DNA of 64,000 nt from Nocardiopsis mwathae (GCF_014201195.1 NZ_JACHDS010000001.1:2542001-2606000); one strand, 5' to 3'; positions 52,127 to 60,680 are shown, counted from the first letter of the stretch. Notes: generated by a model not told the origin, from the sequence alone. Made by a program: numbers and translations.

Positions 52127-52928
52127 CCAACCTCTTTATTTCCTGCTGAAGCGCCTTAAGCGTCTCGCTCACCGCCCAGGCTTCGCTTTGCAGCCTGCCG
52201 AAGAGCAGCCGGTAGTGTTCCACATCAACCATGTTGGTGATGAACTGGCCGTAGTGGATCGACTCGGCATAGACCACCGGCTTCGGGTGACCGGTGACCA
52301 CCGCGAAGGACCCTGAGTTTCCCGGGTGGGTCGGGCTGGCCGCTCGTACTGCCTGAAGCGTCAGCCGTCCCCGCTGGACCAGGTCCTCCAGGAACCGCAG
52401 TTGCCCCAGCATGACAGCCGCGGAACCGTACCGCCGCCACAGTACGGTCTCGTCCACGACACACCACATGATCGGGTGGGCCGCCTTGACTACGCGCTGG
52501 CTCTCCGCTGCACGCTGGGTTGCCTTGGCAGCGACTTCGTCCTCGGTCAACCAAGGGACACCGTTGCGGATGACCGCCTGAGCGTACTCCTCAGTCTGCA
52601 GGTACCCGGGGAACGAGATCATCTGATATTCGAAGACGGACGCGCCCTCGCGGACCAGCTGGGAAAACTCACTCAGCCAGGCTTGGCGGCCGTTGCCCGT
52701 CAGGTCTTCCCAAAGCCGGTCGAGCTGACCATACCCCAACTTTTCGTCGAGCTTGGACCGGATATCTCCCTTCAGCGGGGCCTCTCCTCGCTCGATCGCG
52801 GAGACGAGGCTCTTACTGCATCCCACGCGGTGGGCAAGCGACGCTTGCGTCATTCCAGCATCGTTGCGCAGGCGCCTCACTTCATTCCCGTAGCGCCTGC
52901 GGATACGTTCATCCTCATCGATGGACAT
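52104..52928 (-). CDS. XRE-family regulator with DUF5753 domain
   Basis: The 274-residue protein has an N-terminal helix-turn-helix (YGNEVRRLRNDAGMTQASLAHRVGCSKSLVSAIERGEAP) and a DUF5753 C-terminal domain (SVFEYQMISFPGYLQTEEYAQAVIR, ILQAVRAASP-like RLTLQAVRAASPTHPG, FAVVTGHPKPVVYAESIHYGQFI). Such Scr1-type regulators are numerous in actinobacteria; they bind partner DUF397 proteins and DNA. ATG 52928. The gap upstream to 53418 should contain its promoter and the direct repeats described separately. Confidence 0.92.
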   Translation of the reverse strand: MSIDEDERIRRRYGNEVRRLRNDAGMTQASLAHRVGCSKSLVSAIERGEAPLKGDIRSKLDEKLGYGQLDRLWEDLTGNGRQAWLSEFSQLVREGASVFEYQMISFPGYLQTEEYAQAVIRNGVPWLTEDEVAAKATQRAAESQRVVKAAHPIMWCVVDETVLWRRYGSAAVMLGQLRFLEDLVQRGRLTLQAVRAASPTHPGNSGSFAVVTGHPKPVVYAESIHYGQFITNMVDVEHYRLLFGRLQSEAWAVSETLKALQQEIKRLDDEQHVA

Positions 52929-53417
52929 AGGACCATTTCAGCACACATCCACGGTATGTCTAGATGTTTTCCAGAAATTTCCAGGGACCGTGGAACGCCT
53001 CCAGGAAAGTCACATGCACCTTCACCTGGGGCTCTCCAGATGCAATGCTGCCCGCATGACAGACACCTGGAAACCGACGCACATCCCCACAAGTCGGATG
53101 TTCGACTCATCACCGACGAGTTACGGCGTTTCCATCCACGGGCGCCCTGCTGATGCAAGGCGGCACAGCATCGGGAAAAACCCGCACCCTTTCCCAAGGG
53201 AGTGCTCCCGAATAAACGCATTCCGGGTGGCTCCATGCGCAGGCGCAACATCGTTTCGCACCAGTCTGCGGAAACCGCAGAAATAAGCAGACCCCCGCGA
53301 CGGTGACGGCCGTCCGAGGGCATGGCCCCGCCCAGCTGAGGTAGGCGAGAACATGCGACAGCGTAGCAACCACGCATTTCCCACGACACTGACCACCCGG
53401 GCGCGGGGTGATCGCTG
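52929..53417. promoter_or_regulatory. Divergent 489-base intergenic region (XRE and ATPase genes)
   Basis: No supported gene. At 52960-53010, TTTTCCAG and ATTTCCAG are direct repeats ten bases apart, and CCAGGAAA lies about 25 bases downstream in reverse sense; these may be XRE binding sites. The middle (53100-53300) shows weak open frames on both strands but no ribosome site or family match. Confidence 0.4.
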
Positions 53418-54023
53418 ATGGGTACCGCGAACCCCACCGCCACAGACGCGTTCACGAACGCCCGGACGGAAGCGTTCACCACCGGCTTCGAGCTGAAGCG
53501 ATACCGAACCGAAGGCAGTTACCGGTACGAGCTCCGCAACGCCCGCACCAAGCAACTGCACCCGTTCAACCACCTAAGCGAGGTAATCAGCTTCCTCCAG
53601 CACCCGGAGCTCCCACACCGCACCGACCCCCGCACCTACGCCCTGGACCTGCCGGGCGAGGAACAATCCGCAGGCCAAGCCCGCGAGTTCGTCCACCGCA
53701 AAGCCCGAGGCATCGGTACGGCCAGCCGGCCGATCCGGCAGGTGACAGGTGAGCTCGTCGCCAACGCGCTCCGGCACAGCCGCTCCGGCCAGGCCGAGGG
53801 GTGTATCGCCCTGCGCCTCACCCTCCACCCCGAGAAGGTCCGGGTGGAGGTCACCGACGACGGCCCCGCCGCACCCGGGGACGTTCCCCAGGTTCAGCTA
53901 TTCGACCCGGACCGCCAGAGCGGGCGCGGCCTGATGCTCGTCGAGGCGTTCACTCTGGGCCGGTGGGGTTTCCACCGCCGACCGGACGGGGGCACCACCG
54001 TGTGGGCGGAGGTCCCCCGATGA
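53418..54023 (+). CDS. RsbW-like ATP-binding protein (HATPase_c)
   Basis: The 201-residue protein has a GHKL ATPase domain: RQVTGELVANALRHSRSG (N box, with Glu and Asn), VRVEVTDDGPAAP (G1 box), SGRGLMLVEAFTLGRWG (G2 box) near residues 110-185. It is similar to anti-sigma-factor-like ATPases that are common next to DUF397/XRE regulators. The first 90 residues are not recognised. Stop and next start share ATGA, so the gene is coupled to the following small gene. Confidence 0.85.
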   Translation: MGTANPTATDAFTNARTEAFTTGFELKRYRTEGSYRYELRNARTKQLHPFNHLSEVISFLQHPELPHRTDPRTYALDLPGEEQSAGQAREFVHRKARGIGTASRPIRQVTGELVANALRHSRSGQAEGCIALRLTLHPEKVRVEVTDDGPAAPGDVPQVQLFDPDRQSGRGLMLVEAFTLGRWGFHRRPDGGTTVWAEVPR

Positions 54024-54376
54024 CACGCCCCCAACTCTTCGACCACACACAACGCGACACCGCCGCCAAGCTCCAACAGAAAGCCGCAGACCACTGGGTC
54101 GTGATGTGGGGAACCGGATCCCAGCTGTACTGGGCGTTCCTGAGCGGCCACCCCGAGCCGCTGGTGCTGTCCCACCGCGACATCGACGAACTGAAACAGG
54201 AAATGCACACCGCCCTGCTGCAACGCACACGCCGAACCCCGGCTGTGCACCCCCATGACCGGCTGCCGGACCCCGAACCCCCTCCACGGGCCGGCAGCCC
54301 CGAAACGCCAGGGGTGTCCGGACCCCTGGCGCAGCCCCGCCGGCTGTGCGGACCCGACAACGGTCTTCCCGGGTGA
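54020..54376 (+). CDS. Hypothetical small protein coupled to ATPase gene
   Basis: The 118-residue protein starts at an ATG that overlaps the ATPase stop (ATGA). MTRPQLFDHTQRDTAAKLQQ and HWVVMWGTGSQLYWAFLSGHPEPLVLSHRDIDELKQEMHTALL form an ordered N-terminal part; the C-terminal half is Pro/Arg-rich. I do not recognise a family; the pair (ATPase plus short protein) is known from other actinobacterial loci. Function unknown. Confidence 0.65.
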   Translation: MTRPQLFDHTQRDTAAKLQQKAADHWVVMWGTGSQLYWAFLSGHPEPLVLSHRDIDELKQEMHTALLQRTRRTPAVHPHDRLPDPEPPPRAGSPETPGVSGPLAQPRRLCGPDNGLPG

Positions 54377-54522
54377 TCGCACGCCCGCGGCGGCGGCCCG
54401 GCCGCAAAGGCGCGGTCGGGCCTATCCCCCTCGTGCGGGCCGCCCACGCACCTTCCCCGGTGGGCGGCCCCACCACGAACCCCTCGTTCGACCGACACCC
54501 AAAAAATGCGAGGAAATACCTG

Positions 54523-54972
54523 ATGCTGCAAACCCGCCCCTCCCCCGCCTTCGGGCTGCGGACTTACCGCAAACACCCGCACACCACCGACCTGGCCATC
54601 CACCCCGGCACGCAAGGACTGACCGTCACCCAGGAGTCGGCCGTCGACAGCGTCGCCCACGCCCTGGACCTTGAGGTCGGCGCGCCGGTCATCGCCAGAA
54701 CCGGCGTGTACTGGCGGGCGAATACCCCGGTGCAGTCCCTGCGGACCTACTTCCCCACCGGTGTGCGGCGTTTAGGCGAGCCCTCGCGGGTGACCGAGGA
54801 GGCCACCGTGCGGTTGGCGACGCCGCGGGAGCAGGCCGAGCTCGATCTGGGGGCGCTGTCCCCGGTGATGGCGCTGCGGCGCATCGCCTACGCCACTACG
54901 GGGCGGCCGGTCGAGCTGACGGTGTGCGTGCTGGTGCCCGGCTATGCCGCTGTGTACCAGCTCGACGTGTGA
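54523..54972 (+). CDS. UTRA-domain protein without HTH
   Basis: The 149-residue product reads ARTGVYWRANTPVQSLRTYFPTGVRRL, VTEEATVRLATPREQAELDL and LRRIAYATTGRPVELTVCVLVPGYAAVYQLDV. That is the ligand-binding UTRA domain of GntR/HutC regulators, but the winged-helix N-terminal part is missing; before it lies only a short FGLRTYRKHPHTTDLAIHPG segment. It could be a truncated regulator or a free ligand-binding partner. ATG 54523 has GAGG upstream. No HTH remnant is evident just upstream. Confidence 0.7.
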   Translation: MLQTRPSPAFGLRTYRKHPHTTDLAIHPGTQGLTVTQESAVDSVAHALDLEVGAPVIARTGVYWRANTPVQSLRTYFPTGVRRLGEPSRVTEEATVRLATPREQAELDLGALSPVMALRRIAYATTGRPVELTVCVLVPGYAAVYQLDV

Positions 54973-55240
54973 GGCGGGCCGTGGGGCCGGTTCCGCGGGG
55001 GGCGGCCCCACGGCCGAAAGGCGGCGCGGCGGCGGGGAGACCCCGCACGTGGGTGGGTTGTCCTCCGCTGTCGTGCCTTCCACGCATCAGCGGCCGGGGA
55101 AGCGCAGCCGCACGGCCACCGACACCCTCTCTGCTGATGCCCGCTGGGCCGCACCCCTCGCGTGCGGGCTGCGGCCCAGCGCCCCCGGCACCGCCAGCAC
55201 CAGCCACTTCCGCCTTCGAACACCCCAGGAGACACGAGCC

Positions 55241-56881
55241 ATGGCGACCGACGAACGCCCTCCGATACTCGTTCTGGGAACCTCCGAACGCGTCGGGTCG
55301 AACTGGGTCCTCGACTCCCTGCGACACGCCACCATCCAGCACAACGAACCCCTTCGCCAGCAGCTCGGGAGGCAGCACCCACTCGCTCCCCTGACCACGG
55401 CCGCGGCAACGAGCACCGCCGTGCGCACTCCGGTCGCCGCATACTGGGTCGATTCCTTCAAACGGAGCAAGTACCGCAACGGCCGCCACGTCATCAAAGA
55501 GACCAACCTGTACTTCACAGCGGCACCGTTCCTCGCGCTGTTCCCGGACTCACCCGTTGTGGTGCTCTCCCGGTCCCCACTGGGGGTGGCCAGCTCCTTT
55601 ACGCGCGGCGCCCTTTGGGATCGGTGGGACTACGGAAGCATCTACCGCCGTGTCGCGGCCTTGGCCCACGAGGACGACCACCGCGGCTGGTCGCAGCTCG
55701 TACCCGATGACGACCCGTGCCCGCCCGTCGCGCTTACGCGCCTGATCACGTTGAACGCGGCGCTGCTGGCCGAAGCCCTCGGCGACCGCGAGCACGCGCA
55801 TGTGGCCTACGAAGCCGCGGTCCTCGACTGGCAAACCGCCACGCGCCCCTTGGCCGACCTGGCTGAGGAATTCGACTCTGCGCGTCCGTTCCCCTCGCAG
55901 GAAGCACCCTCCTGTGACGGCACGTTCGCGACGACGACGAACAAGGACCGCTTGGTCGCGCGTCTACGCCCTGGAACCGGCGACGTGGTGGCATCCGAGA
56001 CGGCACGATGTCTGGGGCTACTCCGCAGCATCGTCTCGCCCCAGTCGTCCGAAACGGTTGGGCACTGGCTTGCCGGGGCCGATTCCTACACAATGGCCGC
56101 CTTCAACCGCGCCACAGCCACCACCCCGGCGCCGCCGGCCACTGTCCACAGGGCAGGAACCGAACCGGTCTATGTGCCCGCGACTCCCCCCGGCATCCAG
56201 TGGCGGAACCTGCTGGTCTCCAACGCCGAGATGTGCGTCTTTCTCAACCGGCTGAGCGATGCGGGCGTGAAGACCACCCTGCACGGGGTGCACCTCGTCG
56301 CGATCCCCATGCCGCATGAACGCGGCGGCCGACTCCACTGCACGGAGCAGGGTTGGCGGGTGAGCCGTGGATACGAACGGCATCCGGCCTACTGGATCAC
56401 CTGGATCGGAGCCGCCGCCTACGCCCTCTGGGACGGGGCCCGGCTCCCGACCAGCAACGAACTGGACGCCCTCACCGAAGGCGCTCACCCCCGCAACGCC
56501 GAGTACCGGGTGGGCGACGTGACCCCCGCCCAGGAGTCCGGACTAGGGCCGAAAGCTGTACACCACCGGGTCGGCAACCTTCGGGTGTGGTGCTCCGACG
56601 GGCCGGACGACGGACCGGACTGGGCGCCCATAACGCGGTACCGGCACGGCGCCGCGTGGAACACACCCGCGTCGCGCCAGGAGGTGACGAGTCGACGTTC
56701 CCGGCACCTGCTCGGAGCTTCGCGAGGTGTCGGTGTACGGCTGGCCCGCGACACCGCTGCCCCTGACCGCTGTCCGCTGGATGAGATCGCCGACCGCATA
56801 AGCCGGTGGCTCGCCCTGTTGGGCGACCGGACGCGCCCTCTGGCGGAGCTCGACCAGGAGGCCATCACCCTCCTGTCATAG
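55241..56881 (+). CDS. Sulfotransferase / formylglycine-generating-enzyme-like fusion
   Basis: A 546-residue protein of two parts. Residues 1-215 look like a sulfotransferase: LVLGTSERVGSNWVLDSL (10-27) is the PAPS phosphate loop, VVVLSRSPLGVASSF (106-120) the 3'-phosphate motif. Residues 319-503 look like an FGE/SUMF1-EgtB-like domain: WRNLLVSNAEMCVFLNRL, HPAYWITWIGAAAYALWDGARLPTSNELDAL, NLRVWCSDGP and YRHGAAWNTPA, RGVGVRLARD. The usual catalytic Cys near the C-terminus of FGE is not seen, so it may do other oxidation chemistry. ATG 55241 has AGGAG. I know no characterised protein with this pairing. Its neighbours are a NUDIX hydrolase and a sugar nucleotidyltransferase. Confidence 0.7.
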   Translation: MATDERPPILVLGTSERVGSNWVLDSLRHATIQHNEPLRQQLGRQHPLAPLTTAAATSTAVRTPVAAYWVDSFKRSKYRNGRHVIKETNLYFTAAPFLALFPDSPVVVLSRSPLGVASSFTRGALWDRWDYGSIYRRVAALAHEDDHRGWSQLVPDDDPCPPVALTRLITLNAALLAEALGDREHAHVAYEAAVLDWQTATRPLADLAEEFDSARPFPSQEAPSCDGTFATTTNKDRLVARLRPGTGDVVASETARCLGLLRSIVSPQSSETVGHWLAGADSYTMAAFNRATATTPAPPATVHRAGTEPVYVPATPPGIQWRNLLVSNAEMCVFLNRLSDAGVKTTLHGVHLVAIPMPHERGGRLHCTEQGWRVSRGYERHPAYWITWIGAAAYALWDGARLPTSNELDALTEGAHPRNAEYRVGDVTPAQESGLGPKAVHHRVGNLRVWCSDGPDDGPDWAPITRYRHGAAWNTPASRQEVTSRRSRHLLGASRGVGVRLARDTAAPDRCPLDEIADRISRWLALLGDRTRPLAELDQEAITLLS

Positions 56882-57316
56882 TCCGATGGCCGACTTCGGC
56901 CCCATGTAGGACCCGGCGCCGGGGAACCCGTTCTTGACCAGTTCGGCGAACCGCTCGCTGAATCCGAGTTGCGGCAGGTCCCCGGTCTTGACGAATTCCA
57001 CTCCGCGAATCGGGCGGGTGTCGATTCCCTCGGCGATTTCACCAAGTGCCCCGCCCACCCTTCGCACCTCGAAAGTCATGTGTATGACGTGAAGCCCCTT
57101 TTCCGGAACGATGTGGTCGCACACGTAAAGCAGACGGCCGACTTCAACGTCGATCCCGGTTTCTTCTCGCATTTCGCGAACGAGGGCGCCGCCAAGTGTC
57201 TCGCCCTCCTCGACCCGGCCACCGGGCAGGCTCCATCTGCGGGGACCGTCGGTGTCCTGGTCCAGCAGCAATACCTGCCCGTCCTCCACAAGGAGGCCCG
57301 TCACACGTGTATCCAT
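56876..57316 (-). CDS. NUDIX hydrolase
   Basis: The 146-residue protein carries the NUDIX box GRVEEGETLGGALVREMREETGIDV near residues 32-56, with all Glu residues for Mg2+ binding. Members hydrolyse nucleoside diphosphate derivatives such as nucleotide sugars. ATG 57316. Its 3' end overlaps the fusion-protein gene by six bases (convergent). The start is only 29 bases from the divergent nucleotidyltransferase start, so both share a promoter region; a nucleotide-sugar substrate fits the context. Confidence 0.92.
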   Translation of the reverse strand: MDTRVTGLLVEDGQVLLLDQDTDGPRRWSLPGGRVEEGETLGGALVREMREETGIDVEVGRLLYVCDHIVPEKGLHVIHMTFEVRRVGGALGEIAEGIDTRPIRGVEFVKTGDLPQLGFSERFAELVKNGFPGAGSYMGPKSAIGL

Positions 57317-57345
57317 ACCGGCACCCTAGCGAACAGGAGAAATCT

Positions 57346-57936
57346 ATGCCATCGATCAGCGGAAAACAGCATTCAGTGATGATCGCGGCTGGTGGACTGG
57401 GGACAAGGCGAGCGAACTGGTCCCGCTTCCTACCGAAGGAGTACTTCCCAGTCCAGGGAAAGCCGGGCATCGCACTCCTCATGGAGGAAATCGCGGAGTT
57501 GGGAAAGGTCCGGGCTGTCATGGTGCACCACCCCTACTACTCCCAGTTCGCAGCATGGGCGACCCGCGTACTGAACATGCCCTCCGACTACGACCACGTC
57601 GCCGGCACCGCGCCCGAGGCGCAGCGCTGGCCCGGGGTGAGCCTGGAGCTGATCGCCCAGAGCGGACCCTATGGCGACATCACGTCCGTGCTCAACGCCG
57701 ATGACCACCTCAGCCACCCCGACGATCTCTACGTCATGTACGCCGACAACCTCTACCCTCGCGCACAGCCCGTGATGCACCTGAGTGGAATGGAAGCCGG
57801 GACCGCGGTGATCGCGCGCCCCTACACGCGCTCCGAGGCTGCGCAACGCGGCGTCATCGTCTGCGACAGCGACCGCATGATCCGATTGGTGGAGAAGCCG
57901 GACGACCGGGCAGCCCGCGCCCTCGAAGCCCGCTAC
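57346..57936 (+). pseudogene. Sugar nucleotidyltransferase, N-terminal part (split by IS element)
   Basis: The first 197 codons encode VMIAAGGLGTRRANWSRFLPKEYFPVQGKPGIALLMEEI (NTP-binding loop and PKE motif), VMYADNLYPRAQPVMHL (metal Asp) and VVEKPDD-like RLVEKPDDRAARALEARY, as in glucose-1-phosphate-type nucleotidyltransferases that make NDP-sugars. The IS605-type element begins right after the TAC codon at 57934-57936. The frame then reads into the element and stops at 57966 with the foreign tail RDRRQCSGL. The C-terminal part lies at 59768-59971; excision would restore a 264-residue protein. Confidence 0.9.
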
Positions 57937-57987
57937 CGGGATCGTCGGCAGTGCTCCGGCCTCTAGGCCGGAGGTGAAGCCGACTCG

Positions 57988-58034
57988 CCCGCGTAGCGGG
58001 GCACGAAGCGTCGAACCGCCGCTAGGCGGTCCGG
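57988..58034 (+). repeat. Left-end repeat of the tnpA/tnpB element
   Basis: CCCGCGTAGCGGG followed by GAACCGCCGCTAGGCGGTCC. Almost the same sequence in reverse orientation is at 17565-17613 in the tnpB-only element. Confidence 0.85.
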
Positions 58035-58045
58035 CGCCCCATCCG

Positions 58046-58462
58046 CTAGACCGGGCGGTTCTGCTGCTCGATGTACTGGCGCAATACCGATATAGGTGCG
58101 CCGCCCACCGAACCGGCGAAATACGACCCCGCCCACAGCTTGTTCGCCCGCCAGTAGTGCCGCACCAGGTCAGGGAATTCCTGGCGCAACCTACGAGAGC
58201 TGACGCCCTTCAAGCTGTTGACCAGCTTCGACAGCGCGACCTTCGGAGGAAAGTTCACCAGCAGGTGCACGTGGTTGGCTTCCCCGTTGAACTCGCGTAG
58301 TTCGGTCTCGAAGTCCGCGCACACGTCCCGCATGATCTCTTCCATGCGGCTCAGGTGGTGGTCTCCGAACACGGGGTGCCGGTACTTCGTCACGAAAACC
58401 AAGTGTGCGTGCAGGACGAAAGCGCAGTGTCTGCCTGTCCTGATGTCCGCGTAGTCGCCCAT
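58046..58462 (-). CDS. tnpA: TnpA Y1 transposase (IS200/IS605 family)
   Basis: The 138-residue HUH-type transposase has the His-hydrophobic-His motif NHVHLLV at residues 63-69 and the catalytic Tyr130 in LRQYIEQQ; LVFVTKYRHPVF near the N-terminus is the family opening. It excises and inserts single-stranded element DNA by recognising end hairpins. Size and key residues suggest it is active. It is divergent from tnpB with 26 bases between. It could also mobilise the tnpB-only element at 16.2 kb, whose ends are similar. Confidence 0.95.
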   Translation of the reverse strand: MGDYADIRTGRHCAFVLHAHLVFVTKYRHPVFGDHHLSRMEEIMRDVCADFETELREFNGEANHVHLLVNFPPKVALSKLVNSLKGVSSRRLRQEFPDLVRHYWRANKLWAGSYFAGSVGGAPISVLRQYIEQQNRPV

Positions 58463-58488
58463 AGCCCAACCGTAATACAGTGTCCGCT

Positions 58489-59637
58489 ATGCAGCTCCGG
58501 TACCAGTTCCGCGTGTACCCGAGCGCCCCGCAGAGAACCAAGCTGGCGAAGGCGTTCGGGTGCGCTCGCGTCGTCTTCAACGACGCCCTCCGCGCCCGCC
58601 AGGACGCCTACAACAGCGGAGCCAAGCGCCCCACCGCTGCGGAACTGTCGAAGCGGTTCATCACCGAGGCGAAGAAGACCAAGGAGCGCAACTGGCTGGA
58701 TGACGTCTCGGCCGTGGTGCTCCAGCAGTCCCTGAGGGACCTGGAGACGGCGTATTCCAACTTCTTCGCGTCGAAGAAGGGCACCCGCAGCGGTCCGAAG
58801 ACGGGGCCGCCGACGTTCAAGAAGAAGACCAGCCGCCAAGCGGTCAGGTTCACCAGGAACGCCCGGTTCGCCATCACCGCGGACGGCAGGCTCCGCTTGC
58901 CGAAGATCGGCGACGTGAAAGTGAGATGGTCCCGCACCCTGCCGTCCGAACCGTCGTCGGTGACCGTGATCAAGGACGCCTCCGGGCGGTACTTTTGTTC
59001 GTTCGTGGTCGAGACCGAGGACAAGCCGCTCCCGGAACTCGACCTGGACGAGACCGAGACCGGTATCGATCTCGGACTGTCCACGTACGCGGTCCTGCGG
59101 GGACGCAAGATCACGGCCCCGAAGTTCTTCCGACGTGCCGAGCGCAAGCTCAAGCGGGCACAGCGCAAACTGTCCCGAGCACAGAAGGGATCGAAGAACC
59201 GGCGCAAGGCCAAGCTGGCCCTCGCCGAAGTCCATGCCCGCGTTGCTGACCAGCGGCGCGACTTCATCGAACAGCACACCACCAGGATCGCGAGCGAGAG
59301 CCAAGCCGTGTACCTGGAGGACCTGAACGTGAAGGGCATGGGCAAGGGCAGGCGCGCCAGATCCGTCCGCGATCAGTCGCTGGGAAGGTTCGCCCGCACC
59401 CTGGAAGCCAAGTGCGCGAGATACGGGCGCGGATTCGCCAAGGTCGACCGGTGGTTCCCGTCCACTCAGCTCTGTTCGGCCTGCGGGTCGATCGAAGGCC
59501 CCAAGGGACTGGAAGGGCTCAAGGTCCGGTTGTGGACGTGCTCATGCGGAGCCGCCCACGACCGGGACGAAAACGCTGAACTCAACATCCGCCGCGAAGG
59601 GCGGAGCATCGTGGCCGAGGGACGCCCGGACACGTAA
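58489..59637 (+). CDS. tnpB: TnpB RNA-guided nuclease
   Basis: This 382-residue TnpB has RuvC residues Asp194 (GIDLG), Glu277 (LEDLN) and Asp360 (DRDENAELNI), plus a zinc ribbon at Cys329, Cys332, Cys351 and Cys353. N-terminal QLRYQFRVYPSAPQRTKLAKAFG is typical. It should cut empty donor sites next to the target motif, guided by RNA from the right end. ATG 58489 was chosen over GTG 58480. It differs much from the TnpB at 16.3 kb in spite of shared element ends. Confidence 0.94.
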   Translation: MQLRYQFRVYPSAPQRTKLAKAFGCARVVFNDALRARQDAYNSGAKRPTAAELSKRFITEAKKTKERNWLDDVSAVVLQQSLRDLETAYSNFFASKKGTRSGPKTGPPTFKKKTSRQAVRFTRNARFAITADGRLRLPKIGDVKVRWSRTLPSEPSSVTVIKDASGRYFCSFVVETEDKPLPELDLDETETGIDLGLSTYAVLRGRKITAPKFFRRAERKLKRAQRKLSRAQKGSKNRRKAKLALAEVHARVADQRRDFIEQHTTRIASESQAVYLEDLNVKGMGKGRRARSVRDQSLGRFARTLEAKCARYGRGFAKVDRWFPSTQLCSACGSIEGPKGLEGLKVRLWTCSCGAAHDRDENAELNIRREGRSIVAEGRPDT

Positions 59638-59767
59638 AACGCCTCGTGGAGCCCGTGTAAGACCCGGAAATCCGGGCGGTGGGTGATGAAGCAGGAACCA
59701 CTAGGCACGTGCTGGAAACAGCGGCGGCACGGTGGGAATCCCCTCCCTTCAGGGAGGGGAGCGTCAA
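59638..59767 (+). ncRNA. Likely omega RNA scaffold and right end
   Basis: The 130 bases from the tnpB stop to the border should form the guide RNA scaffold in IS605 elements. They hold a GACCCGGAAATCCGGG-type hairpin (59661-59676) and the terminal CCCCTCCC hairpin. The guide would then be the flank at 59768, the interrupted gene itself. Inferred from family biology. Confidence 0.5.
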
Positions 59768-59971
59768 GGCATCGACAACCTCGCACTCATGACGGGACGC
59801 GCGCGGGTCAGCCGCTCATTCCTCGACTTCCTGCACGCCCACCGGCACCCCGGCGGAGAGCCGAAGCTCTCACTGGCCCTGTCCGCCTTCGCCAAGACGG
59901 CACCGGTCAGAGTCCGGCGGGTCGACACTCCTGTGACCGACCTCGGGGCGCCTCTCCCGAGCGCCGAGTGA
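59768..59971 (+). pseudogene. Sugar nucleotidyltransferase, C-terminal part
   Basis: After the element, the frame GIDNLALMTGRARVSRSFLD continues to DTPVTDLGAPLPSAE and a stop, 67 residues. It joins exactly to codon 197 of the 5' part at 57936. It has no own start, so it is not expected to be expressed. The 299 bases that follow (59972-60270) hold no gene that I can support, only GC-rich inverted repeats. Confidence 0.88.
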
Positions 59972-60270
59972 CAGGAACAAGCAAGTGCGCCCCACCTTCT
60001 CGGCGGCTTTGGGGTGACAGCGGCCGCCCCCGGGGCGGGGTGTGTGATCCGGCCCCGACCTAACCCGACGAATTCCCCCTGGCGCCCCGCCAGCGCGGAG
60101 AGCGTGAACCCCGGCGCCCGGCCGCACACCGCCACCGCCCTGGCCGGCGGGCGGGCGGATGCGGGCCCACCACAACCACCCCGCGGCCCGCAGCGGGTCT
60201 GGCGACGACCCCCGAACACCTTTTCTAATCGAACACCCGTACCCACCGACGAGTGTGTTGGAGCGTGGAC

Positions 60271-60630
60271 ATGCCGCGGCAGCGCCGCCGTCGTAAGAAG
60301 CCCGCCCCCGCTGTTCAGCTACCCGAGCTCGCTGCCAGCCGGTACTACCCGTGGCTGGCCGACCTGGAGAAAGTGTCGGCCTGGAAGATCGCGGCCCGGC
60401 TGCCCTCCCTCATCCGCACCACCCTGGCCTGGAGCTGGAAGGCCAGCCGCCGCGACACCGCCGCCGCCCTGGCCCTCAACACCGCCGCCGCGCTCCTCCT
60501 GCCCACGCTGATCAGCGAAATCTGGGGCAGCTCACCGTCCCTGCGGGACCTGCTGACGGCGGCCTCCATCCCCACGGACGCGGGTGCGGGGGGTACCGAT
60601 CCCGGCTTCGAGCAACAGACCCTCATGTGA
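60271..60630 (+). CDS. Short ORF, possible remnant of ABC exporter N-terminus
   Basis: A 119-residue frame with ATG 60271 and GGAG upstream. After a basic start it reads LAASRYYPWLADLEKVSAWK, then IAARLPSLIRTTLAWSWKAS and a hydrophobic TAAALALNTAAALLLPTL. This is like the first helices of actinobacterial ABC exporter subunits, but no transmembrane remainder or ATPase follows. It may be a truncated gene in a decayed zone. Low certainty. Confidence 0.4.
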   Translation: MPRQRRRRKKPAPAVQLPELAASRYYPWLADLEKVSAWKIAARLPSLIRTTLAWSWKASRRDTAAALALNTAAALLLPTLISEIWGSSPSLRDLLTAASIPTDAGAGGTDPGFEQQTLM

Positions 60631-60680
60631 CCTGCAACGATCGGCCTCCACAACCCCCATGGGGCCTCTACCGTGGTCGG

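Larger units (their letters stand above)
57937..59767 (+). mobile_element. IS605-type element with tnpA and tnpB, exact borders
   Basis: The 1831-base element lies between the target CTAC (57933-57936) and its own right end TCAA (59764-59767). Fusing 57936 to 59768 gives EARY-GIDNLALM, in frame and consistent with the interrupted gene, which fixes both borders. These match IS608-like rules (target TTAC, right cleavage TCAA). Left-end hairpins at 57956-57971 and 57988-58034 and the CCCCTCCC-ttca-GGGAGGGG hairpin at the right end (59739-59760) are seen. It has divergent tnpA and tnpB genes. Confidence 0.93.

Noticed and set aside
60229-60244. LexA-like box TCGAACACCCGTACCC
   Set aside because: Only the left half fits TCGAAC-N4-GTTCGA; the right half has several mismatches, and the downstream ORF is of doubtful coding value.
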